Origin: Apostichopus japonicus
Lineage: Eukaryota > Echinodermata > Holothuroidea > Aspidochirotida > Stichopodidae
DNA: 64,000 nt
NCBI RefSeq assembly: GCF_037975245.1
Contig: NC_092580.1
Coordinates: 27,433,501-27,497,500, forward strand
Reading direction: 5' to 3'
Program-made: the position numbers and the translations under genes
Notes under the pieces: model-generated
Databases searched by the model: none
What the model was told of the DNA's origin: nothing
The model's input: the letters and a program-made list of their open reading frames with translations, nothing else
Part shown: one piece after another, positions 1 through 13,200 of the stretch
Layout of the letters: the number at the start of each line of letters is the position of its first letter
Position numbering within the stretch: position 1 is the stretch's first letter

Positions 1-3000
1 AAGAGCGTAAAAATAGTATTTTGGCCAGTGCAATGAGATATAGCATCAATGCAGTTTGTAACTTGGTCTGGTTTCCACTGGAGGCAAATCACTTTAGCTG
101 AGCATTTAATCGAGAGGTATAGACGAATCTCTATCAGGCATTCCACAAACTTTGGTTATATGCATTAACACCTCTTTGTTTAATATCCACTCTCATGTAG
201 GTATACCACACCACAATTAAAGTAGTGTACATCCGCACGATAAATTAACCATGGTCGGAGAAAAGAGAAAAAACGACGTAATGTAATGCTTGTTTAAGTG
301 TATTATCAGTTACCATCATTGGTTTTTCTGCTTTTTTGGGTGTGAAAGGGCATGGTGTGAAAATAGGGAGGAATGAAGGTGATATTAACCATTTAAGAAA
401 ATTTTGGTCAAATGTTGATATTACTCCAAGCCAGCAGATGTAAAGGTTGGGGTTTATGCTAAACTTGCTCCTCTTCTAGCTCAAATTTAAACGGTCATGA
501 TATGGAAGTTTGAAAGTGCCATGATAGGCCAAGATCTCAACTATCATGTGGTGGGTAGGTTATATCAGTTGAAAACTTCTATTTATGCTTTGGCAGGTCT
601 TGAAAGTGACAAGTTTAGTGTGTAAGTCAATGGAACAATTAATTGTGGTGCGACACCTGTATTATCGTGACATTATATCTATGGAATGGTTAGTGTTGCA
701 AATCATGACGTTGTTAACGAATTTTTTCCCTTTTCGCGTTCCATAGATAGACTTCTCTAATTGTAGTGCGGTAACTGATTTCGTGAGTTATTTCAGTTTG
801 CCTGTATAAACGGCTCTGTCTCTATATACGGCTCTGTTATTAACATTCAACTAGCGCCCTCATTTAACGAAAGTTGTCTATTGAACTAAACTTTTGTATT
901 GGGTGTCTAGTTTCGACTGTAACATATAAAAATGGTCCAACCCAATATCACCTTTACCTAAGTTTAATAACTGGGTTTGTTCTGCGGTGGTTGAATCCTA
1001 CACCGTTGACCTAAAACAGCTCTGCCACGGTCATAGACCCGTCCACTTACACCACCTCTTGGGAAATAAACCCACACAGCAAAATACTGTGTGTTCCTGC
1101 CAAGTACTGGGTTGCGCACACAAATACCAAACTGAAGAAGGGTACCGCTCTCCCTCCCCCGTCAAATTTTCACTATAATCAAAACTACAGTGTGAAATGT
1201 TTTTCCGAAAGGGTAATAAGGGCGGTATTAAAAAACTTAGCATAGATAGACTACTGATGTGTGACCTGATTAATTCGCTTCGGCTTTAAGTACAACGGTT
1301 CTGTATGGTGCCGTATTTGAACGAATCTAACCGTAATAGTGATTAGCGACTTCGCGATCCGCGTTATAGTCATGGCCGAATTTGCAATTCGCGGACCCCC
1401 TCACAATTTTGAATGGTCGGTAAGAGTGATTGGATAGTTTTCCATTCCGGGTAACAAATAGGCCTTTTAAAAGCCCCATTGACTTACACACTAAATCACA
1501 AATGTAATGCGGTCTTTAAGTCCAGATAGAAGTTCTCATTAGCACAACGCTACACATCACTGCATAGCTAACAAGTTGACCTTTCATGGCACCATCAATT
1601 TTCCGTATCATGACTTGCACACTTTTGTTATGCGAGCCTGAGGGTTTCGTCACTTGTAAACAAACCTCTTTACACAGTAGTAAACAATTTTCGTACGCTG
1701 TTCCTGTGAGGCCTGAAGGGGTCTAAAATTATCTCCATTGACCCAATTTATGCACCACATGTACTTCCATTCATGTTATTGAACATGCAAGCCACAACAA
1801 CCCAAAATGCTGATTGAAAACATATAAAAAAAAAAGATGTTCTCCTGTTGTTTGTTACTTTTCCTGAGATAGGAATACAATTGGGCGGATCGATATAAAC
1901 TATAATAGGAGTATGCCACCTTCGGGAAACCAAAAATCTCAACTTACAATTACTTGTTGGTAGATACTCAGGGCTCACTTAATTCCTATAAATTGAGTAG
2001 TGGTACACTGAATCACTGAATGACAGAACATAGGCGAACAATTAATATTGGTATTATATCGAATTAATCCTTGGGTATTTAACAGCGTGCAACGATGATG
2101 AATATCGTAAGGAAGGGGGTAGTGGGGGGGGGGGGGTGGGTAGGGCATATACTTGTTTCCTAGACCCATAACATTTTCCTGTGATGAGAACCTTACACAT
2201 GCGCGTTTTTGCACTTTCAAACTATCTGCCCAAACTGTTCGCTTGCTTCCCCACTATACTGCCCCACCGCAGTTCCCCATTGTGGAATAACTTTGTTGTG
2301 GTTTCACCGGGGGAGGACTCTCCCGTACTTTAGTGTTGTATGCAATTCATCAATTCATCAAACATGGTAACAGCTCAGAAAGTTGTAAAGACAAGTGGGG
2401 CAGTATCTGTGCACGAGCAGTAAGGAATTCGCTTCGTCATCGTATTCCTGAGGAGGCTGAGGGATTAGAGAAAGTACCAAACTACAAAATTGTCGACGCA
2501 TGTATGCCCACGGCATACCAACCACGGCTAGCTGATACACTGTATTGCGCAACTTCAATTTTGGCTAGGTTCGACCTGTTGTTAGCACTACCCTTGGAAA
2601 TTTCTGTTGCGGTACCTATAGTACTATTTACACAGAATCACGGAGAGGCATATATTCAAGGAAATCAAACCGTTCGTTGATCTGGAAAGGTTTGTGGTAG
2701 ACAACAGAAGCCTAATCCAAACAGGCCCGATCTGTCGTTATTGCAGTGAGACTGTTATTCTAGAAAAAAGAACACAATTCGTTTATGAGAAATATGCCCA
2801 GGCCATCGCCGCTGGTACTGGTAGCCTAATTAAGGCTAATCGGGATACGCTGACACAGATCACACTATACATACAAATAGTATTGGCAGTAGCTGGTATA
2901 AGTAGGCCTAAGCTTAATGTGTGGCGCTATGCTATGTTTACCGTTAGTAAATTGGCTGATTTTACAATGTCATATCCTATCTGGGAGTTATCCTAGACTT

Positions 3001-3437
3001 AGCTATGTGCTGCCCTTCCTTCTATTCAGTATGTGGTAAGGGTTAAAGGCATTGAAGACTCGCCCCAAACTGTGTGCGGCCATCTGAAAAAGTTAACTTT
3101 CTGTTGCTTGCAAGTGACGTTTTGTTCGTGTCGTTACAAAATGCAGACAGTTATGAAACGTGATACCTTGTTATCTTTAGCTGGACCTGAGATGTCCATC
3201 GCTGTATCGTTTGTATACTGTGCTGTGGGTATTTACCGCAGCTGTGTGTACTGACTGTACTCTAGTGTCTAATTACCGACGGTAGCAAGCTGTGTGTGTA
3301 TTTTCTGGGATCGATGGTGGTGTCTTACACTTCTGTTACACCTCAATAGAAACTAGGTCAGATTACCAGCATTAGACGTTTCTTTTTGCGAGAGTCTTCA
3401 CACCCTTTAATTCTAGAAGGCTAGGGCCTAGTAGGTG
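1..3437. other. Intergenic, no gene recognised
   Basis: Three consecutive short plus-strand frames (2333-2680, 2694-2996, 3033-3254) resemble no family I know. They may be decayed LINE sequence, since they lie just upstream of a LINE 3' end. A poly(G) run is at about 2125-2138. Confidence 0.5.
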
Positions 3438-3616
3438 CCTGAGAAAGTTGTACTTGCAAGTAGTGTGAATGGGTTTAAGAATGCTTTGGACAAGCACTTT
3501 AAGCATTGTAATCGGGTCTGAGTGTCTGTGTCGTCAGTTTTTTTTTCTCTCTCTATAGGGTCCTTGATGGGGACTTAAGTGTCCCTCCTGATCCTTTTTT
3601 CTACTAAACTAAACTA
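3438..3616 (+). mobile_element. 3' end of a dead non-LTR retrotransposon (LINE)
   Basis: Frame 3438-3521 reads PEKVVLASSVNGFKNALDKH and then FKHCNRV and a stop, the standard C-terminus of CR1/L2-like reverse transcriptases. A short 3' UTR follows and ends in repeated ACTAA units near 3604-3616. Upstream sequence shows no intact RT frame. Confidence 0.65.
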
Positions 3617-3829
3617 GGTATAAGGATTCGGTAGTGGAATGTACTGAACTATACGTTCACGTTGAAATGAAAGACACATAAACAACACTGATTTTTCATA
3701 CTTAATTTTCCTTTTAATCAAATCTTTAAAAAGTTGCTGCAAAAGATAAAACAGAGATGGGGAAAGTCGTCATCATAAAACCACAAATACATTTGTAGGG
3801 TCTAAGGCTAGTGTCCATATGACACATGC

Positions 3830-3909
3830 ACATTTCAATGATACTTTTAAGCATATTCAATGATACTATTAAGCATCTTCAATGATACTTGAACATTTTC
3901 AATGATACA
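3830..3909. repeat. Short tandem repeat (about 23 bp)
   Basis: Four imperfect copies of TTCAATGATACT with spacers, just upstream of the PM20D1-like first exon. Confidence 0.7.
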
Positions 3910-4024
3910 AGATATTTAATGTCAAGAAACATTCCTGACACACTTTACAAAATAAATATATATAGCATCTTATTTCTTAACATTTTTCTTCCCTGTGGCA
4001 GATATATACTGTAATATTGAAAGA

Positions 4025-4286
4025 ATGGGTGTGCTTGGCACTGCACTGAAATTGATCTTTCTTGGTATTACCCTGTTGGTAACGGTGATGCTTATAAGAA
4101 CCCTGACGTTTCCCTCTCAACAACCAAATGTCGGGAAGTGTTCTCCGGAAGATGCGGATTTCATCAAGCTCACCGATGAGATGACGAAACACTTTCAGGA
4201 AGCTATTCGAATCAAGACCATCGCGTGGAGTAATACAGATATCATGCTCTCAGGGATATTAGATATGCACACGTTATTAGAAAGGG
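4025..4286 (+). CDS. PM20D1: PM20D1-like coding exon 1
   Basis: Encodes residues 1-87 plus one base of codon 88: the signal peptide or signal anchor (MGVLGTALKLIFLG and following), then the helical pro-region. Donor is GGG|GTAAGT. The sequence just upstream (TTCTTCCCTGTGGCAG) looks like a 3' splice site, so the exon may begin near 4001 with a short 5' UTR. A TATATATA stretch at 3957-3964 is an alternative sign of a promoter; the two cannot be told apart here. Confidence 0.88.
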
Positions 4287-7200
4287 GTAAGTTTTTCGAC
4301 AAACTGCTCAAGATATGTTGTCTTTCTAGTGATTCTATTCAAAGTATGGTCATACCAGAAGTGTGGTGAGGTTTTTTTTAACTACATATATAACTTGTAT
4401 CTATCTTTTAAAGAGAAAATTTCGAATGAATATTAAGTTAACAGAAAGGTACAGAATCGCAATCATCTGTAGGCTGGACTTGACCTAAAGAGTGTAGAAA
4501 TGCCGTTATCAATGTGTTCTTAATATTGGACATCATAAAATGGTGGGTGAGTGTGGGTTGACTTTGTGTTCATGAGTGCTTTATAGTCCATGTTATATCC
4601 AAGTGATTTACATCTACAGTAGTGTCGTCACGTGATACAGTGGCCATCTTGTTTTGTTGAACTGTGATAAATTACTTCACAGTTTTCTCTGTCTTAAGCG
4701 TTGTTTACAAAGATATATATGTCATACGTGTACAGGTTAACCAGGCATTCAACAAAACTGGAATAAAGTTAACTTACAACTAAAATCAAATAAAAAAAGT
4801 TCTCTAAAGTTGCTGGTTGGCTTTTTGTTACCAGGTTCGTCTACAGCCTGCGACATAGGCGTTATGTCTTTCACTGAGATGTCAGGTTGCAGTGGCGGCG
4901 GAACCGGGGGGGCTCAGCCCCCCCAATAAAAAAGTTGAGGGGGCAAATGCATGATAAGCCCCCCCAATATTTACCAAGGCTCCGAAACGTGCATCTGCCC
5001 ATTTTTCAATGCATACTTGTCGATCTGTCCGATGCACACGTATACTCTATAGGTGTAATAATTTAAGTAATTGCTGGGGGACCCTCGGCCCGTCCCCTGG
5101 CTATAGACCACATTGTCACCCCAACCGCGTCTTCACGCCCCGTGAAAAGTGGAAGCAGTGAGTGTGAGTACCGGTAAGCGCAACACAATTTCGTCTTAGG
5201 CCAATGATTTTCCTCATTTCAGCCAGTTCTCCAACATCCCCTTACTTAGTGGCGGAGCGTCCATATATACAGTCAGGGGGCGGATGCCCCCCCCCCCTGA
5301 CGGACTCAAATGGACTGCTGGCGCCCTTTTCAGCTTTTCACTACTTTTTACTTATTCGCGATTTTTGACTATTTTATTGCGCTCTCATATACCTATTGAC
5401 ATTTGTCATATTCTGTTGGTGTAATTTTCCGACGACACCTATTTATTCTCCGTTTATCTGCAAGTTAGCAAGGCCCCGGAGAGGGTCATTTCCTGCAATC
5501 TAGGAAGTATCTTTACTCAAAAATTTTCTGTACTCTCCCCGCCAACCTGTGGTGGCGCTCCGCTTAGATAGTGTCGAAAGCGCCCCTACAGACCATTCTT
5601 GCCCTCCCTGACCAATACTCTAGCTCCGCCACTGCCCTTACTACACTCAAAAACATCTTTGCGAGTACACTACGAGTAATAGCTACTCTTTTAAAAAACC
5701 ATCGAATATACAAATTACAATGTTTTTACAGACTTTTACGTGCAATCTGAGAAATTGCAGGCGTGAGACCCATATTTTAGGGCTAGGTATTCGCAGCATT
5801 AAACACTCGGAAAGTGCCGTTTCCGGCCATCTGGGGGTTTGAAAAAACCCAAAATTTTCTTGTGCGCTCCGCGCCAACCGATGGTGGCGCTCCGCTTAGA
5901 TAGTCTCCACACATTAGCCCCCCCAATGATTTTTCCGTTCCGCCGCGCCTGTCAGGTTGTGATCAGCTACCCAGACTTTATATACATACTATGCATGATA
6001 TGCACCTGCATAATGTGCATGATATAAAAAAAGATAACAGAGTCTGTTTGTTACACAGCTATCTCATAAACCATGCAGCTATCTTCATAAGTTTAAGTGA
6101 ATGTTAGAGAATTTGCTGTTATATAATTTGCATGTCTTTTCACTCGGCATTGCCATGGGCTTTGAAAACATACGACTAATACAGGATTATATGTAACTGC
6201 ATGGCATTAGAGATATCATAAAAGTCTTAACGAAAATTTAGTGAAAGGAAATTGGATTATATTATTTATATTATAACAATCTTTTTGAGTACCAGGCTAC
6301 CAGCCCTTACTTATGAATTAAAGAGGTGCTTAATTTTCCAAGACAAAATGACTAAAATGTATGTTTTGCAAATTTGCACTTCTTTACATATTCTCACAAG
6401 GAAGGGTAATTTGTGCTGTTACTGTACACAACATCATATTCAAGTTACAGTAAGCTCAAAAATGGATATTAAAGCAACATGGTTTGCCAAGATCACATGA
6501 AAATAAAGACAAAGGGCCTTGTTCTTACTGGAGTGGATCTCCTGTATGAGATCAATGTCCCAGTGTGAAAATGCTTTCACTGGCAATGCATGTGTTTGGA
6601 GGTGGGGGGTGGGGGGGGGGGGGGTGGGGGTCGCCGGTTGGTTTCTTTGATGTTATGATGAAGTTATGTATGAAGACCTACTTTTCTCTCAAAAATTCCA
6701 TATCGATTACGTCCTGTATGTAGACATGGCAAGGAGACATTTTGGTCAATTTTTTTTTTCTTATTTGTTTTGGTTAATTATGATTAGATTATTCTGACCT
6801 ATTTTAACTCCCCCCTCCCCTTTCCTCCCGGCATGTATGCCAGCATTTCCTCTTGTACACAGCTCAAAGTTAATCAAGAAAGAAGCCATCAATACGTATA
6901 GCTTATTGTACACGGTTGATGGATCAGATCCGTCCCTTACACCGTACATGCTGACCGCACACATGGATGTAGTACCCGTCGACCAGCAGGTATGGGATGT
7001 GCCACCATTCGAGGGACGGATTGTGGATGGCTTCCTATACGGTAGAGGTACCATTGACAACAAAAACAGTGTCATGGTAAGTGTTTTTATTTATCTTTCC
7101 TTTATTTTTAAAGTGCTCAGTCACAATTTTAGAGCCCTGTGTAGTACCATTGTACTCAGATCTCCCCCCCCACTTCCCTTTCCCACCCCACTCTCCACTT

Positions 7201-10200
7201 CCCTTCCACTTTCCTTTCCCTTTCCTACCCCACATACCACTTCCCCTTTCCTTTGCCACCCACCCCCACCACACCCAAACTCAACTCCTCTTTCCCCACC
7301 CCACCCCACCCACAACTCACTTTCCCTTTCCACTCCCATCCCACACTTCTCTTTCCCACTCCACTTTACTTTCCCACCCACTTCCCTTTCCCACCCCACA
7401 CTTCCCCACCCCAACCCCACACTTCCCTTTCCTTACCCCATCCCTCCCCCTCCCATGTACCACACGGTGTTTATCATGTCTTACGTTTGTTACATTCCTG
7501 GTGTCCTTTCAGGGTATAATGGAAGCCTTGGAATTTCGTCTGAAGAGTGGTAACCTGCCCGTTCGATCGTTCTACATAGGACTAGGTTTTGATGAAGAGG
7601 TATAAGCAGCCTTCATACATTTTGTAAATTAACTCTGTAGTAAGCACAGATTCTGCATCTTGCCCATATGCCTTACATTTGTTGTGTGTGATAATCTCAT
7701 TCAAAATCTGTTGAAATTTTTCGAAAACCTCTTTTCGTTTATGAGATATACACATTTGGAGCTTTGATAAATCTGGAAGCTCATTAAATATGTGCAAACT
7801 ATGACATGGAGTGTTGCACTCATCAAAATTTCTTAATTTAGGCCTTAATAGTTTAACTCCTTATTACAATTTGAATAATGCGATGTTACCCTTTTCAAAA
7901 AGGCAATAAAATATTCAAAAAATTGAAGGACACTGACCTGTGGTCAGTGTCCTTGAAAAAATATTTCAAAAACAAAGGAATGAACATAACACAAAATCAG
8001 GCAGTCACTCCCTTTACATCATCAATGTGCATAATTAGCTAATGTTTATTCATACATAAAACTAGAATAATAAGAAAAGACTTGTAAAATAGTCAATCTT
8101 TGATGGATTTTGATGAGATTTGCAGCTATTTTTTATGAATTTTATTACCTATCAGAGTGATGAGGACACTGTTGATCATCGGTGTCCGTAGACCTTTAAT
8201 GACAAGTATTCCCAGCATTCAAATGAAACTCACAGTGATGGTATTTGAAACCCAAATCCCATAACAAGTTACTAGACAGTTTCATTCTAAACAATGCATC
8301 AAAAATCATTTCTTTATCTTAAATTGTAATCTTACAGAGGGTTGATATTACTATGTGAAAGTGTCTGGCTGACAAAATGTTGAAAACCAACTGAAATCGG
8401 TAATAACTTGCCCATGATATCATTTGATGAAAAATCCAACAGCATGTCTAAGTGAGACTAGTTTGCAATCTTATGACTGACATTTTGTAGGTTTTGTAAA
8501 CTTCCCCCCATCCCCCCCCCCCCCCCCCCCCCCAAAAAAATGCTGGAAAAACAAGCTGCTTCAAAGTCAGCTTTCAATAAATAACAAGGACATCCATTCT
8601 GTTAATAATAATAATAAATGCAAATTTATAAAGCGCCAATATCCAGAGGAAAACCAATGCTCAGTGGCGCTAGTGCTCAGGGAAGGCAGTCAATTAACCT
8701 AGGCCATCTGTTTCAGTACAGATAGGTAGGTAGCCTACTGTGACATTAGTATGACTATGTGTAGAAGGTTAATTCTTTTGTCAAATTAGCATTTATTCTA
8801 CAATCTTTAATACGCAAATGATGAGCAAACAGATTAAAAAAAAAAAGGAAGACTGTTATGATATGACAGTGTGATGTCATTGATAGTGATATCATGAGAA
8901 TTCTGTTGAGGTTTGCAAAACATGAATTTTTAAAGTGTTTTCAATACCTTAGAAGCTGTTTTCAGTTTTCTTTTTTTTACTAAAACCAGAGGCAAGGAAT
9001 TATCCCCCCCCCCCCCAAAAAAAGAGAGTCATCTTTTAAATAGAAAGGGTTGAAATTTGACTATTTTTTAAAGATGATTTTCTTTTTCAAAGTCTGTATT
9101 TGTTTCTGTTTGCTTTTGGCAGGTGGCAGGATACCAAGGTGCAGGGGAGATAAGTAAAGCGCTGGCTGCTCGTGGTGTCCGATTGGAGTTCCTGCTCGAT
9201 GAAGGATCGACAATCCTCAAGGGAGCATTCCGGGGGATAGAGTCTCCAATAGCACTGTGAGTTTGTTTTGCCTATGTTACCGTACTCAATCTCAGAGAGA
9301 AGAGCTGCACAATTTTTTGAATCCTTGAAATCCTTCTTTATGTCTTCCTTCAGGCAGGTGCACAAGCATTTCTTCTAAATCTAAGATAAGTTGTGCGCGA
9401 AGCATCCCTCGTTATATTTGGACCCACTGCTCATGAACTCTCCCTTGGGGAAGATCCCCACGGGATGAAATTTACATATTAAGTCATACCTTGTCTGTGG
9501 TTTGCATGCTTATGTAATCTACTCACTCACTTTAAACTGTATTTTCGTTTAGTATTCGCGTTATTTTTGTTTTAGAGTTAGCGTCGCAGAGAAAGGTGCA
9601 GTCACTTTAAATATAACAGTAGAAGCCATTGCGACCGGCCATTCTTCGATGCCGGGAAAAGAATCGAATCTTGGCCTCCTGGCAAAGGCTTTGTCCAGGT
9701 TAGTACGGAACTAGGGCTCCAATTTGCGGGTAAAGGTTCATACACTATTGACATTGTATAGCAAGACAGATGTTAAATGCTTTGAGCTTATAACCTTTGG
9801 TCTTTGTATCGGTATGCAGTCACTACTCTGCAATCACCATTAGCAAATTTTGGTAAGGATTGATAGGTACGATACTTCAAGCAATGTTAAGCATGACTCT
9901 TAGAAAATGAAAGGATCCTTCAATGAACTTTGACCTCAAAAAAATGGAGCACCCCTTAAACCCCATAGCTCAACAGTTATGATCGACCTTGGCAAAGACC
10001 AAGTAGAATAGACATATTTTACGAAGAAAAGAGCTTCATAACACCACCATACTGCCTCATAGAATAATAACTGCTAGATGACCTTTGACCTGTAACACCT
10101 AATCACTTTTTCCCATGCATATTCAAACATATCTTGTGGTTATAAATTTTGCTGACTCATGTTTTATGTGTGGTTTACATTCCAGTGCCTTTACACAGTA

Positions 10201-13200
10201 GAGGGCTTGATCTAGAATGAGAAGATATTAAATCAAGAAATTGAATAGAAATTACTGAATGGATAGGAACTTCATTTGAGTCTTGAAATTATAATTTTTT
10301 TAAAATAATTTTTTTACAGGATTGTTTCTAATCTTTGTTTAAACCAGACTGACACTATTGTTACAAAATCATTGATTCCATTTTCTATATGTAGACTTGA
10401 GGCAAATCCACACCCATCAATGTTTGGTCGAGGGCCGGAGAAAGGCTTAATGGAGGCCATTGCTTCAGAAGTGAGTATAAACAGTGCAGAGTCTACATAC
10501 CTTGGCCCTCTGTCCCATGAGTTGTTGCTTAGAGGGTCAGACTATAACTGTCTCTCTCTCTATGTTAATGCTACATTAGACCAGATGAAAAATGAAGCTA
10601 ATAAAACCATTTCTCTTTGAGGTGTGTATCAATAAAACACATATTGCACCAACATGTAGTTGTTAAATATTATCTGCGAACAAATATATAATTATACTTT
10701 TCCATAAATTTAAATATATGGTAGTATGCAAAGGAGCAGTCTCATATATGTGTTACCAAAATGTAGCCTAACACAACTGATCCTACTATATATATACTAG
10801 CCTAGCTGTTAGATCTGTCAACATTGTATACACTAATTCTCAGTGGTAGAGAATTTTTATATATTTTTAAGTGTGTCCTAAGAATTTATCATACTTAGGA
10901 GAAGGCTTTCTGAAATCTCAAAGTAAGCTTAGACATGGAGACTATACAGTTTAGCTGCAACATGGAATTTATTGGTTGCTACATTACACCAAAATCATTT
11001 TATGGCTGGCTGTGTATGTAATGTTTATTAGGTGACCAGAGGTCCCAATTTCTGGGCACAGTCCCTGGAATTCTTGTGCCAAGTACCTGGAAATATCGTG
11101 GATATTATGTTCTTTCCTAGGGTATATCCCTGAATTTGTAGCAAGACCCTGGATGATTTTAAATTGACCTGTTTGGCCTTACTTTTGTAAATCGAAGCAG
11201 TATGAATGTCAGCTATGAATGGTAAAGGTAACATCTGATTCAAATTTCTATGTGTTACTCCTGAGGTAATGTGGACTTATGTACATAAAAACAAGTAAAA
11301 CAGGGAGCAAAAGTGTCCCCTTGTCCCCCATCCACCCCAATCCCCATTCCCCCCATACCCCCTCATTCCCCATCCCAGTGCCTGTAAAGAAGAATTGATC
11401 ATTTGCAATTTTTGTTCATCATAACAGGCTGTGTTTCCATTGAAATTTGTTCTGACCAACCTGTGGTTCTTTGGTCCAGTTGTCAGCTGGTAAGATAGAA
11501 TGAGCTGGAGAAGGGAATGAGGGCAGGGATGATGATGGGGCTGGGGGGGGGGTGAGGTGTTGCGGTTATAGGGCATGGGGTTTAAGTTGACAAAGAATTG
11601 GGATTTTCCAATACTGTGATGAATTGTATACCTTGAAATAAAAATTGTCAAATTTTCTTGCTTGTTTAATCATACTCCAGTTAATATTTTACAAATATTT
11701 CACTGACAGTCTTGTTGAAAGTATTATTCAGCTCAAAATCATTGCAAAATATTTGTGGTTCTCAAGAGAAAGAAAGAATAAAGAATTGTGTAATTTAAAA
11801 TGGAAGAAAAGGGTATCGAAACATAGAACATAATTTTATCAAGCAATCCCGGCTGGATTGTTCGGTCATGGCATAATACATCAAATCCCACATCTGCTGA
11901 TCGATAAAATATTAACTCAAACATGGCTTACAGATAATGGGCAGTCGTTTCAATCCCATTTTTTTGCATTCGTTTTAGGATCATGTCAATGAAGCCGTCA
12001 ACAAATGCACTCATCAGGACTACTACTGCGGTTACCATGGTATCAGGGGGCACAAAGGTAAAATTTGTCATAAGTAAGACCACTCCTCATTCAGCTCATA
12101 ATAAACAAGGTGTATTTCTTGCAAGATCTCATCATCCTTGGTTTACATATGATAAATTTAACTGTCATGAAGGACTTCCCCCAAAAAGTTATAAGCAAAA
12201 TATGATTCCATTTGGGAAATATCACAGAGCTGTAAATTATCTTGTGAGGGTCAAATCATTTTTATGGAACATGGGGGGGGGGGGGGCGGGGGAGGGGAAC
12301 CTCTAGAGGGTTAGTGGGAGGAAGATAGCTGAAAAAAAGAAAACACAATATTAATTGACTATTCCTTGGATTGTTTTTGCTTGTGCGATTCACCCATTTA
12401 TGTGTGCTATTTGTTTCATATTTTCTATAAAATTATGCAGATTAATGTACTGGCTCCGTTAGGGTGGGGTATCGTTAATCACCGCATTCATCCAACACAG
12501 TCCATCGAAGAGGTAAGTGACGGCCCATGTCAGGAGGTAAATGTTTAGACTCATTTATAAGTGTAATATTAACTCCAGAAAGTAACAAGGTCGATGGAAC
12601 TTTCTTATATAGCTGCACCTCTTTCTTAACAAACCATATCATACTGACATTTGATTGGATAACAAGCCATATCATACTGACATTTGATTGGATAACAAGC
12701 TATATCATACTAACATTTGATTGGATAACAAGCTATATCATACTAACATTTGATTGGATAACAAGCTATATCAATATCATACTGACATTTGCAAATGGTT
12801 GAGGCTTTTGACCAATTCCATTTTACCCTGTTGTTAATCTTGTTGGCCTAGAGTAACAAATTGTATTTTTTCAGGGACTTTTTGACATGCTGTAAAGCAT
12901 TAAAAACAATTGCACACAAACATATTAAAACAAAGACTTGTTAGTGTGAATGTGCTTTCAGATATAAACAAGGTCTGCAGAACTCGTCTCTGGTTGTCAT
13001 AGTAACTCTGAAAGGCTACAACACTGCTTTTTGCTAACACTCACAATTTCTATGACTTCTCTACACCCAAATGGCGGTCTGATTTTTACAACATTAAATG
13101 GAAAGGCTCTTGGAATGAAAGTTTTAATTTTGGAACCAGCATAATGTTTCAAATTCATTTGCACAGTTCTGCTCTAAAAGTACCTTTTTGTATTCAGTGG

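Noticed and set aside
2333-3254. Three consecutive short plus-strand frames
   Set aside because: No motif recognised and stops between them; probably decayed repeat DNA.
6837-7605. Long proline-rich frames on both strands
   Set aside because: Read-through of PM20D1 exon 2 and shadows of the polypyrimidine intron repeat.
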